64,000 nt of DNA from Mycolicibacterium fallax (GCF_010726955.1 NZ_AP022603.1:1426001-1490000); one strand, 5' to 3'. Counted from the first letter of the stretch, positions 17,405 through 29,568 are shown. A program made the numbers and translations. Notes: generated by a model not told the origin, from the sequence alone.

Positions 17405-18418
17405 GCACCCATCGGCGCCGGCCGAAGCGTGCCCGCCCCGCGGCCACCATCCAGACCAGCACCGTCCTCAGCGCCACCGGTTGCCCGACCGGCCAATCCG
17501 AGCAAGGGCACCCGCACCGGGCTGATCGCCGCGGCGGTCGCAGTCGCCGTCGTCGCCGTGGGCGGGATCGCCTACGCGCTGGGCAGCGGCGGCAGCGACT
17601 CCTCGGACGGGCGCCGCGGCGGCAGCTCGCAGGCGTCGGGAACCTGTTCAGGCATCCCCGACATCGGTTCGGGCTCGGCCAGCCTGGGTACCGACGGGCT
17701 GGTGATCGATGTCCCGTTGAGCGCCAGCTGCGGCAGCGATGACCTGATGGGCGGTTCCTCGGTGCTCGTCACCGTCTCCGACGGCTACCGCGACGTCGCG
17801 TCGGGCCACTTCAACCTCGCCACCAACCCGGTGCGGCTTTCCGGCGGTTCGGCGCAGACTCAGGAGTTCGTCTTTCCCGCGGGAATGTATTGGCGCACAC
17901 CGGAAATGATCAGCTCGGGATCGCTGGATGTGCAGATCACTGGCTTCTCTCCGGGCGGCTCAGGTGGGTATTCCAGCGGCACGGATCGCGTGCTGGCCGC
18001 CGCACCCGGATCACCGGTCCATGAGAGCGTCGACAGCATCGCCGCCTCGACGCTGAGTGAACTGTCCAGCTCCGACTACGGTTACGTCCGCAGCAATCTC
18101 GCCGATCGGTGGAATCCGCAGATCAGCTCGAAGCGGGTCGGGCTGGTCGCCGACGGCATCACCTACGGCAGCGCCGACATTCTGCGCGATCACCTGAGCC
18201 TGCGGCAGCGCTACCCGGACGTGCGGTTGGTCACCTCCAACGATTGGACCACCTTTTCCGGCTCCGACTGGTGGGTGACCATCGTCGGCAGCCCGTCCTC
18301 GGATTCCGCGATCGCCAACGGTTGGTGCGACACGAACGGCATCGACAGCTGGAACTGTTTCGCCAAGCTCATCAGCGATCACCGTGGTTCCGACGGGACC
18401 ACGGTACTGCGTAAGTAG
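16358..18418 (+). CDS. TerY-P-type transmembrane kinase, copy 2, with large extracellular sensor
   Basis: The protein has 686 residues from the GTG at 16358; an ATG at 16370 is an alternative, and the ribosome-binding site is weak. The N-terminal ~350 residues are the same kinase module as copy 1: AGEGTIYE, the Lys in WAAKIF, GDFQERN, VDVDS and the CPRGH/CPWC ribbon. A Pro-rich linker and one transmembrane helix (about residues 388-410) lead to a ~290-residue Gly/Ser-rich extracellular region. Its last ~120 residues (from NLADRW to the C-terminus) form a compact domain I have seen in other actinobacterial surface proteins but cannot name. No dedicated phosphatase lies beside it. The triad's PP2C at 10958 is the obvious candidate. 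Confidence 0.85.
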   Translation: MAAVMRLDNGQNVTLGTVIARAGEGTIYEITGHPEWAAKIFHPDLKDLAAKRAKVTAMAGSQPTGAVQSDGFTVLTWPLHTLTGNDGTSGYLMSRIDTTNAVEIHALSNPADRNNPLPSAPQWTPHATWQHLTNVAANLCLAVETVHSVNAVIGDFQERNILVNDTTRVTLVDVDSIQFTDTAGHQFLCAVGRPEFTAPELAGTNLATTARQKPSDLFALAVHIHLLLMAGNHPFLRGHWTGPGDQPDALTLAKTGQWAGGPRSQLHTHPLAPPVTFLPPDIQRLFVRAFTDGANNPNARPTATEWREALTHIQTTECPRGHQIPAEADPCPWCTIDNERTNRRQQRATAPIGAGRSVPAPRPPSRPAPSSAPPVARPANPSKGTRTGLIAAAVAVAVVAVGGIAYALGSGGSDSSDGRRGGSSQASGTCSGIPDIGSGSASLGTDGLVIDVPLSASCGSDDLMGGSSVLVTVSDGYRDVASGHFNLATNPVRLSGGSAQTQEFVFPAGMYWRTPEMISSGSLDVQITGFSPGGSGGYSSGTDRVLAAAPGSPVHESVDSIAASTLSELSSSDYGYVRSNLADRWNPQISSKRVGLVADGITYGSADILRDHLSLRQRYPDVRLVTSNDWTTFSGSDWWVTIVGSPSSDSAIANGWCDTNGIDSWNCFAKLISDHRGSDGTTVLRK

Positions 18419-18429
18419 TCACCGCGCGG

Positions 18430-20553
18430 TCAGCAGGCCAACTGCGGATTCTTCATCACCGCAACACTTTTCAGTGCCTCATCGACCCGATCGATGGTCA
18501 GCTCCTGACTCGCGACGGCCAATTCCAGGCGATCCAGCACGGCGGGCACCTCGGCGGTGCTGACCCACAGCGCGACGTCGGCCCCCGCCTTCAACGACAC
18601 CAACACCGCCTCGGGCACGCTGTAGTACTGGGTGATGGCGCCCATGCTGGACAGGTCATCGGTGAACACCGGTCCGGTGAACGGCGGCCCGCCGTAACCG
18701 CCGTCGCGCAGCAGCCGGTAGACGGCCGCCGACATGCTGGCCGGCAACCCGTCGGTCAGGTCCGGGACCTGCATGTGGCCGACCATCACACCGACCGGCT
18801 TGGCCGTGCTCAGCTCCCGGTACGGGATGAGGTCGGAGGTCTTCAGCTCGCTCAGCGGCGGCGTGGTGACGCTGCCGACGTGCGAATCCCCCGTCGCCCG
18901 GCCATGCCCGGGGAAATGCTTGAGCACCGGCAGCAGGCCGGCATCGCGCAGACCCCGGGCGTAGGCGCCGGCGTATTCGACGACGGTCGTCGCGTCGTTG
19001 CCGAACGACCGGTCGCCGATAACGGTGTTGTCGGGGGCATCGGTGATGTCGACGTCGGGAGCGAAGTCGATGGTGAGCCCGAACGACCGCATCTTGGTGC
19101 CGCGGTCCTTGGCGATCTGGTAGACCTGCTCGGCCGAGGACTGCTGGGCCAGTTCCCGCGCGGACGGCTGCGCGCCGAGCAGCGACTTGAGCCGCTGCAC
19201 CCGGCCGCCCTCCTCATCGACGCTGACGGCCAGCGGCAGCGCCGCGGGGGCGACCTGCAGTTCGCGCAGCGACCCGTCCTGCAGCATGCTCAGATCGCTC
19301 CAGCTGGCGATGAAAATTCCGCCGACGTTGTGGTCGCGCACCACCGACCGCGCGTCAGCGATGTCGGTGACCCCCACCATCAGCAGCTGCGCCAGCTTCT
19401 GCCGCATCGTCAGCGGCCCGATCGCGGCCTGCAGCGGGCCGCAGGTCGACACCGGGGTTTCCGGGGCGCCGTCCGGGACGGCGGCCCCCACCCCGGCCGC
19501 GGTTTCGGAGGTATCGACCGGGCGCGGCTTGCTGAACATGACGACGGCGACGGTCAGCGCCACCACTCCGAGCAGTGCCACCGCGGCAATCAGCAGCACC
19601 GAGCGGGTCGAATCCGACCGCGCATCCGGCCGGTGCTCGGGGGTGCCGACCCCGACCGGACCGGCCGCCGGCGCGGAGACGGGCACCGGTGCGAAGGCAG
19701 GCATCGGTACCGGGGCCGGGGCCGGGCGAGGGCGGGGCGCCGCGGCGGCCCGCGGCGGCCGGCCCGCGGCAACCAGCGCGTCGGCGAACTCCTCGCAGCT
19801 GCCGAAGCGGTCCGCAGGGTCGAAGGCGAACGCGCGGCCGAACACCGCGGCCACCTCCGCCGGATTGCTCTGACCAGCCAGCGCCGGCTCCTCGAAGCCG
19901 ATGCTGCCGGAGTCGGTGACGACCCGGCCCGCAGCGCCAAACGGTGGCTCTCCGGTGAGCAACTGGAAGGTCAGCGCGGCCAGCGCGAACTGATCGGAGC
20001 GGGCGCCCGGCGCCGCGCCGGTGAGCACCTCGGGCGCGGCATAGCCGGACGCCGCATCGCCCTCGCGGTACTGGCCGAAGTCCGCCAAACCGATCCGGTA
20101 GTCACCCGAAAACGGGTCGGCGATCAACACATTGCCGGGCCGCAGATTGCCGTGGACCAGGCCGCGGCGGTGCGCGCCATCCAGCGCCCGGCCGATCCGC
20201 TCGGCGATCAGATCGACACCGCGCTTCGGCATCCCCTCCGGGAAGCGTTGCTGCATCAACGCCAGGACGTCGATGCCGTCGACATACGTGCTGGCGATCC
20301 ACAACTGCCCGCGATCGCGTCCGGAGGCCACCGCGCACACCAGGGTGGCGTCGCCGACCGTCGGCGCGGTGTCCAGCGCGTGCTGAACCCGCCGCCGAAA
20401 CGAGGTGTCGGTCGAGGCGGCCAGGTCGAAGACCTTCAGCGCGACCGTGGCGCCACTCGCCGACACCGCCCGGTAGACGTCCGCGCCGCTGCCGGATCCG
20501 AGGATCGCCTCGATCGTAAAGCCAGCAAATTCATCCCCCGGGGCCAGCGCCAT
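18430..20553 (-). CDS. Pseudokinase fused to extracellular NagZ-type glucosaminidase (GH3)
   Basis: The protein has 707 residues. Residues ~10-265 are a Hanks-type kinase fold with a glycine loop (LGSGSGADVY), the beta3 Lys (VALKVF) and DFG. The catalytic HRD reads HGN (HGNLRPGN, about 130-137), so the base Asp is missing and it is probably a pseudokinase. A Pro-rich linker and a transmembrane helix (about 320-345) follow. Residues ~370-707 are a GH3 beta-N-acetylhexosaminidase with DEEGGRVQ, KHFPGHG (~540), the GDSH acid/base dyad and the nucleophile Asp in FTDDLSS (~631). The enzyme half should face the wall and cut GlcNAc-MurNAc links. It converges on kinase copy 2. Confidence 0.85.
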   Translation of the reverse strand: MALAPGDEFAGFTIEAILGSGSGADVYRAVSASGATVALKVFDLAASTDTSFRRRVQHALDTAPTVGDATLVCAVASGRDRGQLWIASTYVDGIDVLALMQQRFPEGMPKRGVDLIAERIGRALDGAHRRGLVHGNLRPGNVLIADPFSGDYRIGLADFGQYREGDAASGYAAPEVLTGAAPGARSDQFALAALTFQLLTGEPPFGAAGRVVTDSGSIGFEEPALAGQSNPAEVAAVFGRAFAFDPADRFGSCEEFADALVAAGRPPRAAAAPRPRPAPAPVPMPAFAPVPVSAPAAGPVGVGTPEHRPDARSDSTRSVLLIAAVALLGVVALTVAVVMFSKPRPVDTSETAAGVGAAVPDGAPETPVSTCGPLQAAIGPLTMRQKLAQLLMVGVTDIADARSVVRDHNVGGIFIASWSDLSMLQDGSLRELQVAPAALPLAVSVDEEGGRVQRLKSLLGAQPSARELAQQSSAEQVYQIAKDRGTKMRSFGLTIDFAPDVDITDAPDNTVIGDRSFGNDATTVVEYAGAYARGLRDAGLLPVLKHFPGHGRATGDSHVGSVTTPPLSELKTSDLIPYRELSTAKPVGVMVGHMQVPDLTDGLPASMSAAVYRLLRDGGYGGPPFTGPVFTDDLSSMGAITQYYSVPEAVLVSLKAGADVALWVSTAEVPAVLDRLELAVASQELTIDRVDEALKSVAVMKNPQLAC

Positions 20554-20698
20554 GAGCGGATGTTAGCCGACCATCGGCGCCGCCGAACGGACCCCGGCAT
20601 CCGATCCGCGGGACATGGCCGAATCCTCCCAATTACCGCCACCCCATCGGCTAGCTTCCAGGGAAGTTGCGCCATCGGAGCCACCCGCGGAGATCGTG

Positions 20699-22180
20699 AT
20701 GCCTGATACCGACGTTTCGACCGAGAAACCGGCGGCGCCCTCGGCCGGCAAGCTGGGACTGGCGGCGCTGACCGCGATCGTCATCGGCTCCATGATCGGC
20801 AGCGGTATCTTCGCGCTGCCCTCGCAGATGGCCGGCAAGGCCGCCCCGATCCCCCTGCTGATCGGCTGGATCGTCACCGGCGCCGGAATGCTGATGCTGG
20901 CCTTTGTGTTTCAGACCCTGGCCACCCGCAAACCCAACGTCGACGGCGGCGTCTACGGCTACGCCCGCGAGGGCTTCGGCAACTACATCGGCTTCACCTC
21001 CGCGTTCGGCTACTGGGCCTCGGCCTGGATGGGTAACGCCTCCTATCTGGTGTTGTTGATGGCGACGCTGGATCACTTCCTCCCCGGCACCTTCACCGAG
21101 GGCACCACCCCGGCAGCGATCCTGGGCGCCTCAATTCTGTTGTGGCTCATGCATTTTCTGACCTTGCGGGGCGTGCAGACGGCGGCGTTCGTCAACACCA
21201 TCGTGACGATCGCGAAGGTCGTACCGATCCTCGCGTTCATCGCCGTCGCGATCGTCGGCTTCAAGATGGGGCTGTTCAGCGCCGACCTGTGGGGCACCCA
21301 CACCGAGATCAAGGGTGAGCCGCTCGGCGACACCTTGACCCAGGTCCGGAACATGATGCTGATCACCGTCTGGGTGTTCATCGGCATTGAGGGCGCCGCC
21401 GTCTACTCCGAGCGGGCGAAAACGCGCAGCGACGTCGGCAAGGCCACCGTGGCCGGCTTCCTGGCCGTACTGTCCCTGCTGCTGCTGGTGAACTTCCTGT
21501 CCTACGGGCTGATGGCGCAGGCCGAACTGGCCGGCCTGCCCGACCCGTCGATGGCCGGGCTGATGGCCCAGCAGGTCGGTCCCTGGGGCGCCGGGTTCGT
21601 CTCGGTCGCGCTGATCGTCTCGCTGCTGGGCGCGCTGCTGGCCTGGGTGCTGCTGTGCGCCGAGATTCTGCGGATCCCGGCCAAGGAAGCCGTCATGCCG
21701 GCAACGCTGGGCCGGGAAAATGCGCACGGATCACCGGCGGCGGCGCTGTGGCTGACCAACGGCTGCGTGCAGACGGTGCTGATCCTGACATTGTTCTTCG
21801 AGAGCACCTACCTGGGCCTGGTGCTGCTGGCAACCTCGCTGATCCTGCTGCCCTACCTGTGGTCGGCCGCCTATCAACTGCTGCTGGCGGTGCGCGGGGA
21901 GACCTACGAGCAGGGCGGGGGCCGCGCCCGCGACATCGTCATCGGCGCCGTCGCACTGCTCTACGCCATCTGGCTGGTCTACGCCGGCGGCCTGGAATAC
22001 CTGCTGACCGCCGCGATCTTCTACGCCGTCGGCACCGTCATGTACCTGTGGGCCCGGCGGGAGAGCCGGCAACCCCTGTTCACCACCGCCGAGCTGGTCA
22101 TCTTCGTCGTGCTGGTGGCCGCCGGCGCCGTCGGCATCTGGCAGATCGCGACCGGCAACATCGCCGTCTTCTCCGACTGA
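20699..22180 (+). CDS. arcD: Arginine/ornithine antiporter, APC family
   Basis: The protein has 493 residues from the ATG at 20699; an upstream in-frame ATG at 20615 would add a Pro-rich extension without a ribosome-binding site. It has about 12 hydrophobic helices and the APC signature [14 protein letters not shown] at the first helix. Sequence and context fit the basic amino acid/polyamine antiporter class, which brings arginine in and ornithine out. It is first in arcDABC, 35 bp before arcA. Confidence 0.88.
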   Translation: MPDTDVSTEKPAAPSAGKLGLAALTAIVIGSMIGSGIFALPSQMAGKAAPIPLLIGWIVTGAGMLMLAFVFQTLATRKPNVDGGVYGYAREGFGNYIGFTSAFGYWASAWMGNASYLVLLMATLDHFLPGTFTEGTTPAAILGASILLWLMHFLTLRGVQTAAFVNTIVTIAKVVPILAFIAVAIVGFKMGLFSADLWGTHTEIKGEPLGDTLTQVRNMMLITVWVFIGIEGAAVYSERAKTRSDVGKATVAGFLAVLSLLLLVNFLSYGLMAQAELAGLPDPSMAGLMAQQVGPWGAGFVSVALIVSLLGALLAWVLLCAEILRIPAKEAVMPATLGRENAHGSPAAALWLTNGCVQTVLILTLFFESTYLGLVLLATSLILLPYLWSAAYQLLLAVRGETYEQGGGRARDIVIGAVALLYAIWLVYAGGLEYLLTAAIFYAVGTVMYLWARRESRQPLFTTAELVIFVVLVAAGAVGIWQIATGNIAVFSD

Positions 22181-22215
22181 GTCACCCCTGCTCGATGCGA
22201 CCGAAAGGAACTCTG

Positions 22216-23472
22216 ATGCCAGATACCGAGGCCCGGGTGGGCGTGTGGTCGGAAATCGGCAAACTGCGACGGGTACTGGTCTGCCAACCCGACCTGGCCC
22301 ACCAGCGACTCACCCCGGACAACAGTGCCGAGCTGTTGTTCGACGACGTGATCTGGCTGGCGCAGGCGCGCCGGGATCACTTCGATTTCGTCTCCAAGAT
22401 GGTGGATCACGGCATCGAGGTGCTGGATCTGCAGGACTGCCTGGCCACCGTGCTGGCCGACCCCACCGCGCGAGCCTGGGTGCTCGACCGTCGGCTCACC
22501 GATTTTCTGGTCGGCCCGAACATCCGCCGCGAGCTGCGGCCCTGGCTCGATGAGCTGCCCGCCGCCACCCTGGCCCGCTACCTGATCGGCGGCATCGCCT
22601 TCCACGAGGTGCCCGCCGAGGTCGCCGGGCCGTTCCTGCGCACCTTCGCCGAGACCGAGCCCGCCGGGTTCGTCATCGCGCTGCTGCCCAACACCCAGTT
22701 CATGCGCGACAACTCCTCCTGGGTCTTCCAGGGCGTCACGCTCAACCCGATGTATTGGCCGGCTCGCCAGCAGGAGACCCTGCTGACCACCGCGGTGTAC
22801 AACTTCCACCCCGCCTTCGCCGGGGAGCAGTTCAAGGTGTGGCTGGGCAACCTCGACGGCCAGACCTACAACCACGGTGCCACCACCCTGGAGGGCGGCG
22901 ACGTGATGCCGATCGGCAACAACACCGTCGTCGTCGGCATGGGCGAACGGACCTCCCGCCAGGCCATTGCGCTGTTGGCGCGCAGCCTGTTCCAGGCCGG
23001 GGCGGCCGAGCGGGTGATCATCGCCGTGCTGCCCAAGACCCGCTCGGCGATGCACCTGGACACCGTGTTCACCTTCTGCGACCACGACGTGCTCACCGCG
23101 TACGCCCCGATCATCGACGGGGTCAAACCGATCTCGCTGCGCCCCGACGACAGCGAGCCCGGCGGCATGAGCGTCACTCCCGAGCGCAAGGGCCTGACCG
23201 ACGTGATCGGCGATGCGCTCGGGGTGAAGTTCAATGTCGTTGCCACCGCAGGAGATATCTACGGCATTCAGCGCGAGCAGTGGGACGACGCGAACAATGT
23301 CGTCGCCCTGGAGCCCGGGGTGGTGATCGGCTACGACCGCAACACCCTGACCAACACCGCGCTGCGCAAGGCCGGTATCGAGGTCATCACCATCGACGCC
23401 AGCGAACTGGGCCGCGGCCGCGGCGGCGGTCGCTGCATGACCTGCCCGATTCTGCGCGACCCCGCCTACTAG
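22216..23472 (+). CDS. arcA: Arginine deiminase
   Basis: The protein has 418 residues and hydrolyses arginine to citrulline and ammonia. GAAAGGAA precedes the ATG at 22216. Family landmarks are all present: the N-terminal [16 protein letters not shown], the ENNT-equivalent region around LEGGDV, and the catalytic Cys407 in GGGRCMTCP. It is followed after 25 bp by arcB. The length and all motifs indicate an active enzyme. Confidence 0.95.
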   Translation: MPDTEARVGVWSEIGKLRRVLVCQPDLAHQRLTPDNSAELLFDDVIWLAQARRDHFDFVSKMVDHGIEVLDLQDCLATVLADPTARAWVLDRRLTDFLVGPNIRRELRPWLDELPAATLARYLIGGIAFHEVPAEVAGPFLRTFAETEPAGFVIALLPNTQFMRDNSSWVFQGVTLNPMYWPARQQETLLTTAVYNFHPAFAGEQFKVWLGNLDGQTYNHGATTLEGGDVMPIGNNTVVVGMGERTSRQAIALLARSLFQAGAAERVIIAVLPKTRSAMHLDTVFTFCDHDVLTAYAPIIDGVKPISLRPDDSEPGGMSVTPERKGLTDVIGDALGVKFNVVATAGDIYGIQREQWDDANNVVALEPGVVIGYDRNTLTNTALRKAGIEVITIDASELGRGRGGGRCMTCPILRDPAY

Positions 23473-23497
23473 TCCCCCGCACCCAAGGAAGCCGACC

Positions 23498-24502
23498 ATG
23501 CCGTTCAACATCCGCAACCGCAACCTGCTCTCACTGGTCCACCACAGCGAGCGTGACCTGCTCTATCTGCTCGATCTGGCCCGAGACCTCAAGCGCGCCA
23601 AGTATTCCGGGTCGGTCCGGCACAGCCTGGCCGGCAAGAACATCGCGCTGATCTTCGAGAAGACCTCCACCCGCACCCGGTGCGCCTTCGAGGTCGCCGC
23701 CTACGACGAGGGCGCGCACGTCACCTACATCGACCCGACGTCGTCGCAGATCGGGCACAAGGAGTCGATGAAGGACACCGCCCGGGTGCTGGGCCGGATG
23801 TACGACGCGATCGAGTACCGCGGGTACGGCCAGGACGTCGTCGACGAACTGGCCAAATACGCCGGCGTGCCGGTGTTCAACGGCCTGACCGACGAGTACC
23901 ACCCCACCCAGATGCTGGCCGACGTGCTCACCATGACCGAGCACTGTTCGCGCCCGATGCACGAGATCTCCTACGCCTACGTCGGCGACGGACGCAACAA
24001 CATGGGCAATTCGCTGCTGCTGGTCGGGGCCAAGCTCGGGATGAACGTGCGCATCGGTGCGCCCAAGCACCTGTGGCCGACGCCGGAACACATCGCCATG
24101 TGCGAGGACTTCGCCCGCGAATCCGGCGCGCTGCTGCTGATCACCGACGACCCGCTGGAGGCCGTCAAGGGCGTCGACTTTATCCACACCGACGTGTGGG
24201 TGTCGATGGGCGAGCCGATCGACACCTGGGGCCCGCGGATCGCCGAACTGATGCCCTACCAGGTCAACAGCGCGCTGCTGGCGGCGTCGGGAAACCCGAG
24301 GGTGCGGTTCATGCACTGCCTGCCCGCGTTCCACAATTCCGAGACCAAGGTCGGCGCGCAGATCGCCGCGCAGCACCCGGAGCTGGCCAACGGCATCGAG
24401 GTCACCGAGGACGTGTTCGAGAGCCCGGCCAACATTGCCTTCGAGCAGGCCGAGAACCGGATGCACACCATCAAGGCCGTCCTCGTCGCGGCGCTGGCGT
24501 AG
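23498..24502 (+). CDS. arcB: Ornithine carbamoyltransferase, catabolic
   Basis: The protein has 334 residues. The carbamoyl-phosphate loop STRTR (about residue 55), HPTQ (~136) and the HCLPAFH active-site segment (~271) identify the family. Its place between arcA and arcC implies the catabolic direction, splitting citrulline into ornithine and carbamoyl phosphate. AAGGAAG precedes the ATG. Confidence 0.95.
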   Translation: MPFNIRNRNLLSLVHHSERDLLYLLDLARDLKRAKYSGSVRHSLAGKNIALIFEKTSTRTRCAFEVAAYDEGAHVTYIDPTSSQIGHKESMKDTARVLGRMYDAIEYRGYGQDVVDELAKYAGVPVFNGLTDEYHPTQMLADVLTMTEHCSRPMHEISYAYVGDGRNNMGNSLLLVGAKLGMNVRIGAPKHLWPTPEHIAMCEDFARESGALLLITDDPLEAVKGVDFIHTDVWVSMGEPIDTWGPRIAELMPYQVNSALLAASGNPRVRFMHCLPAFHNSETKVGAQIAAQHPELANGIEVTEDVFESPANIAFEQAENRMHTIKAVLVAALA

Positions 24503-24510
24503 GGCCCGGC

Positions 24511-25416
24511 GTGCGCATCGTCATCGCCCTGGGTGGCAACGCCCTGCTGCAACGCGGTCAGCCGATGACCGCGGACAACCAGCGGGCCAACATCCGGATC
24601 GCCGCCGAGCGCATCGCCGCGGTGGTACCGGGCAACGAGATCGTGGTGGCGCACGGCAACGGGCCGCAGGTCGGCCTGCTGGCGCTGCAGGCGGCGGCCT
24701 ACACCGAGGTCGCGCCGTATCCGCTGGATGTGCTCGGCGCCCAGACCGACGCGATGATCGGCTACGTCATCGAACAGGAACTGGGCAACCTGCTGCCCGA
24801 ACACCAGCAGCTGGCCACCATGCTGACCATGATCGAGGTGGACCGCCGCGATCCGGCGTTCGCCAACCCGACCAAGCCGATCGGGCCGGTCTATGACCGG
24901 GAGACCGCCGAGCAGCTGGCCGCGGCCCGCGGCTGGTCCATCGCCCCTGACGGCGACAAGTTCCGCCGGGTGGTGGCCAGCCCGAAGCCGAAGCGAATCT
25001 TCGAGATTCGGCCGATCCGCACCCTGGTGGAGAGCGGGGTGGTGGTGATCTGCGCCGGCGGCGGCGGCATCCCGACCATGTACGACGAGAACAACGATCT
25101 GCAGGGCGTGGAGGCGGTGATCGACAAGGACCTCGCCTCGGCGCTGCTGGCCGAGGAACTGGGCGCCGATCTGCTGGTCATCGCCACCGACGTCGACGGC
25201 GTGTACCTCAACTGGGGTCAGCCCGATCAGCAGCGGCTGGGCGCGGTCACCGCCGATGACCTCGACGGGCTGGAGCTGCCCGCCGGATCGATGGGACCCA
25301 AGGTGGCGGCCGCCACCGGCTTTGCCCGGCGCACCGGCAACGAGGCGGTGATCGGCTCGCTCACCGACATCGCCGACATCGTCCGCGGCAGCGCGGGCAC
25401 CCGGGTGCGGGCGTAG
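24511..25416 (+). CDS. arcC: Carbamate kinase
   Basis: The protein has 301 residues from a GTG at 24511, eight bases after arcB. It shows the amino-acid-kinase start VIALGGNAL, then HGNGPQVG and the C-terminal [12 protein letters not shown] loop (PAGSMGPKV). It makes ATP from carbamoyl phosphate, the energy-yielding step of the arginine deiminase pathway. The ammonia released by the pathway also buffers acid. Confidence 0.95.
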   Translation: MRIVIALGGNALLQRGQPMTADNQRANIRIAAERIAAVVPGNEIVVAHGNGPQVGLLALQAAAYTEVAPYPLDVLGAQTDAMIGYVIEQELGNLLPEHQQLATMLTMIEVDRRDPAFANPTKPIGPVYDRETAEQLAAARGWSIAPDGDKFRRVVASPKPKRIFEIRPIRTLVESGVVVICAGGGGIPTMYDENNDLQGVEAVIDKDLASALLAEELGADLLVIATDVDGVYLNWGQPDQQRLGAVTADDLDGLELPAGSMGPKVAAATGFARRTGNEAVIGSLTDIADIVRGSAGTRVRA

Positions 25417-26978
<1,562 letters not shown>

Positions 26979-27072
26979 CACACCGGTTGTCCGTCCGTGC
27001 TGCAACCCGCCCGGTGCAGTGTTAGTTTCCCCGCACGGGGGTCACAGCTAAACGCCGGCAAATGGGAAGACG

Positions 27073-29568
27073 ATGAGCGACACATTCGACACTGAACCGA
27101 AGACCGGCCCGACCGGCCTGAGCCGAACCGGCATGACGGCGGACGCCCTGCGCGCCGCGATCTCCGACCACCTGCTCTACTCGATCGCCCGGCCGCCGGC
27201 GATCCTGCGGACCGAGCACTATTACCGCGCGCTGGCGCTGGCCGTCCGCGATCGGGTACAGGCCCGCTGGATGCCGACCACCCAGAATTTCCTGGACCTG
27301 TCCCGCAAGGTCACCTGCTACCTGTCGGCGGAGTTCCTGATGGGGCCGCAACTGGGCAACAACCTGCTGAACCTGCAGATCGAGGACGCCGCCCGGGAGG
27401 CGCTGGCCTCCCTCGGCCAGGATCTCGACGAGGTGCTGGCCTGCGAGGAGGAACCCGGGCTCGGCAACGGCGGCCTGGGCCGGCTGGCGGCCTGTTATCT
27501 GGATTCGCTGGCCACCCTGCAGCGACCCTCCATCGGCTACGGCATCCGCTACGAATTCGGCATCTTCGACCAGGAGATCCACGAAGGCTGGCAGGTCGAG
27601 AAGACCGACAACTGGCTGGCCCACGGAAACCCCTGGGAGATCGCCAAACCCGACGTCAACTACCAGGTGTACTGGGGCGGGCAGACCGAGCAGTACGTCG
27701 ACGTCGCCGGCCATTTCCGGGTGCGCTGGGCGCCCGCCCAGATCATCAAGGGCATCGGGTACGACACCGCCATCCAGGGCTACAACGTCACCAACTGCAA
27801 CACCCTGACGCTGTTCAGCGCCTCGGCCGTGGAATCCTTCGCGCTGGAGGCCTTCAACACCGGCGACTACTACCGGGCCGTCGAGCAGGAGGTCGCCGCC
27901 GAGACGGTCACCAAGGTGCTCTACCCCAACGACGAGCCCGACATCGGCAAACGGCTGCGCCTGCTGCAGCAGTACTTTTTCGTCACCTGCTCGCTGCAGG
28001 ACATCCTGCGCATCCACCTCGACGTGACGTGTCGGCCGCTGAGCGCACTGCCGGATTCCTTTGCCGTGCAACTCAACGACACTCATCCCTCGATCGCCGT
28101 CGCCGAACTGATGCGGCTGCTCATCGACGAGCACCACCTGGCTTGGGACGACGCCTGGGATCTCACCGTGCGCACCTTCGCCTACACCAACCACACCCTG
28201 CTGCCCGAGGCCCTGGAGACCTGGCCGCTGAGCCTGTTCGGCGAGTGCCTGCCCCGGCACCTGGAGATCATCTACGAGATCAACGAACACCTGCTGAATC
28301 AGGTCCGCGACCGGTTCCCGGGCGATGACGACCGGGTCCGCCGAATGTCGCTGATCGGCGAGGACGGCGGCAAATGCGTGCGCATGGCGCACCTGGCCAC
28401 CGTCGGCAGCCACTTCGTCAACGGCGTTGCCGCGCTGCACTCCGAACTGCTCAAAGCCAGTGTGCTGAAAGACTTTTACGAGCTGTGGCCGGAGCGATTC
28501 GGCAACATCACCAATGGGGTCACGCCCCGCCGATTCCTGGCTCTGTCCAACCACGGACTGCGCGACCTGCTCGACGACACCATCGGCACCGGCTGGCTGA
28601 CCGACCTCGACCGGCTCCGCGAGCTGGAGAGCTACGCCGAGGACGAGTCCTTCCGGACTCGCTGGCGCAAGGTCAAGCGCGCCAACAAGGCCCGGCTGGC
28701 CGAGTACGTGCACACCACCACCGGCATCGAACTGGATCCGTCCTGGATGTTCGACATCCAGGTCAAGCGGATCCACGAGTACAAGCGCCAGCACCTCAAC
28801 GCGCTGCACATCATCACCCTGTACCACCGGCTGAAGACCAACCCGAAACTGGCGATCCCGCCGCGCGCGTTCATCTTCGGGGGCAAGGCCGCGCCCGGCT
28901 ACTTCATGGCCAAGCTGATGATCAAGCTGATCACCGCCGTCGGCGCCACGGTCAACAACGACCCGGACGTCAACCGGTTCATGAAGGTGGTGTTCCTGCC
29001 GAACTTCAATGTGCAGAACGCGCACCTGATCTACCCGGCGGCGAACCTCTCCGAGCAGATCTCGACGGCCGGCAAGGAGGCCTCCGGCACCGGCAACATG
29101 AAGTTCATGATGAACGGCGCCCTGACCATCGGAACCCTCGACGGCGCCAACGTCGAGATCCGCGAGGAGGCCGGCGAGGACAACTTCTTCCTGTTCGGTC
29201 TGACCGTCGAGCAGGTCGAGGCCCTCAAGGCCACCGGCTATCGCCCGGCCGACTACATCGAACGCAGCCCCGAACTGACCGGGGCGTTGCAGTTGATCGC
29301 CGAGGGTGCCTTCACCCACGGCGACACCGAAGTGCTTCGCCCGCTGCTGGATTCGCTGGTGTTCCACGACCCGTTCCTGGTGCTGGCTGACTACGCCTCC
29401 TACATCGCCTGCCAAGACCGGGTGTCCGAGGCGTGGCGGCGTCCGGAAACCTGGTCCCGGATGGCGATTCTGAACACCGCCCGCAGCGGCAAGTTCTCCT
29501 CCGACCGCGCCGTTCGTGAATACTGCGACGAGATCTGGAATGTGGGCCCGATGAGCGTGACGATGTGA
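27073..29568 (+). CDS. glgP: Glycogen phosphorylase
   Basis: The protein has 831 residues, the usual family length. It releases glucose-1-phosphate from glycogen or maltodextrin. Family landmarks are LSAEFLMGPQLGNNL, GLGNGGLGRLAAC, and the PLP-lysine segment EASGTGNMKFMMNGAL with Lys at ~677. GGGAAG precedes the ATG. The next gene overlaps its stop by 4 bp (GTGA), although the products have no obvious joint role. Confidence 0.95.
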   Translation: MSDTFDTEPKTGPTGLSRTGMTADALRAAISDHLLYSIARPPAILRTEHYYRALALAVRDRVQARWMPTTQNFLDLSRKVTCYLSAEFLMGPQLGNNLLNLQIEDAAREALASLGQDLDEVLACEEEPGLGNGGLGRLAACYLDSLATLQRPSIGYGIRYEFGIFDQEIHEGWQVEKTDNWLAHGNPWEIAKPDVNYQVYWGGQTEQYVDVAGHFRVRWAPAQIIKGIGYDTAIQGYNVTNCNTLTLFSASAVESFALEAFNTGDYYRAVEQEVAAETVTKVLYPNDEPDIGKRLRLLQQYFFVTCSLQDILRIHLDVTCRPLSALPDSFAVQLNDTHPSIAVAELMRLLIDEHHLAWDDAWDLTVRTFAYTNHTLLPEALETWPLSLFGECLPRHLEIIYEINEHLLNQVRDRFPGDDDRVRRMSLIGEDGGKCVRMAHLATVGSHFVNGVAALHSELLKASVLKDFYELWPERFGNITNGVTPRRFLALSNHGLRDLLDDTIGTGWLTDLDRLRELESYAEDESFRTRWRKVKRANKARLAEYVHTTTGIELDPSWMFDIQVKRIHEYKRQHLNALHIITLYHRLKTNPKLAIPPRAFIFGGKAAPGYFMAKLMIKLITAVGATVNNDPDVNRFMKVVFLPNFNVQNAHLIYPAANLSEQISTAGKEASGTGNMKFMMNGALTIGTLDGANVEIREEAGEDNFFLFGLTVEQVEALKATGYRPADYIERSPELTGALQLIAEGAFTHGDTEVLRPLLDSLVFHDPFLVLADYASYIACQDRVSEAWRRPETWSRMAILNTARSGKFSSDRAVREYCDEIWNVGPMSVTM

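Noticed and set aside
14527..18418. Insertion sequence or transposon behind the kinase duplication
   Set aside because: No transposase, no inverted ends and no target duplication are visible. The identical block matches a gene module, not a mobile element.
18430..20553. Active Hanks-type kinase call for the NagZ fusion
   Set aside because: The HRD Asp is replaced by Asn (HGN), so an active transferase is not supported by the sequence.
27022..29415. A 797-codon minus-strand frame under glgP
   Set aside because: It is low-complexity Gln/Val/Gly-rich antisense, while glgP is unmistakable.
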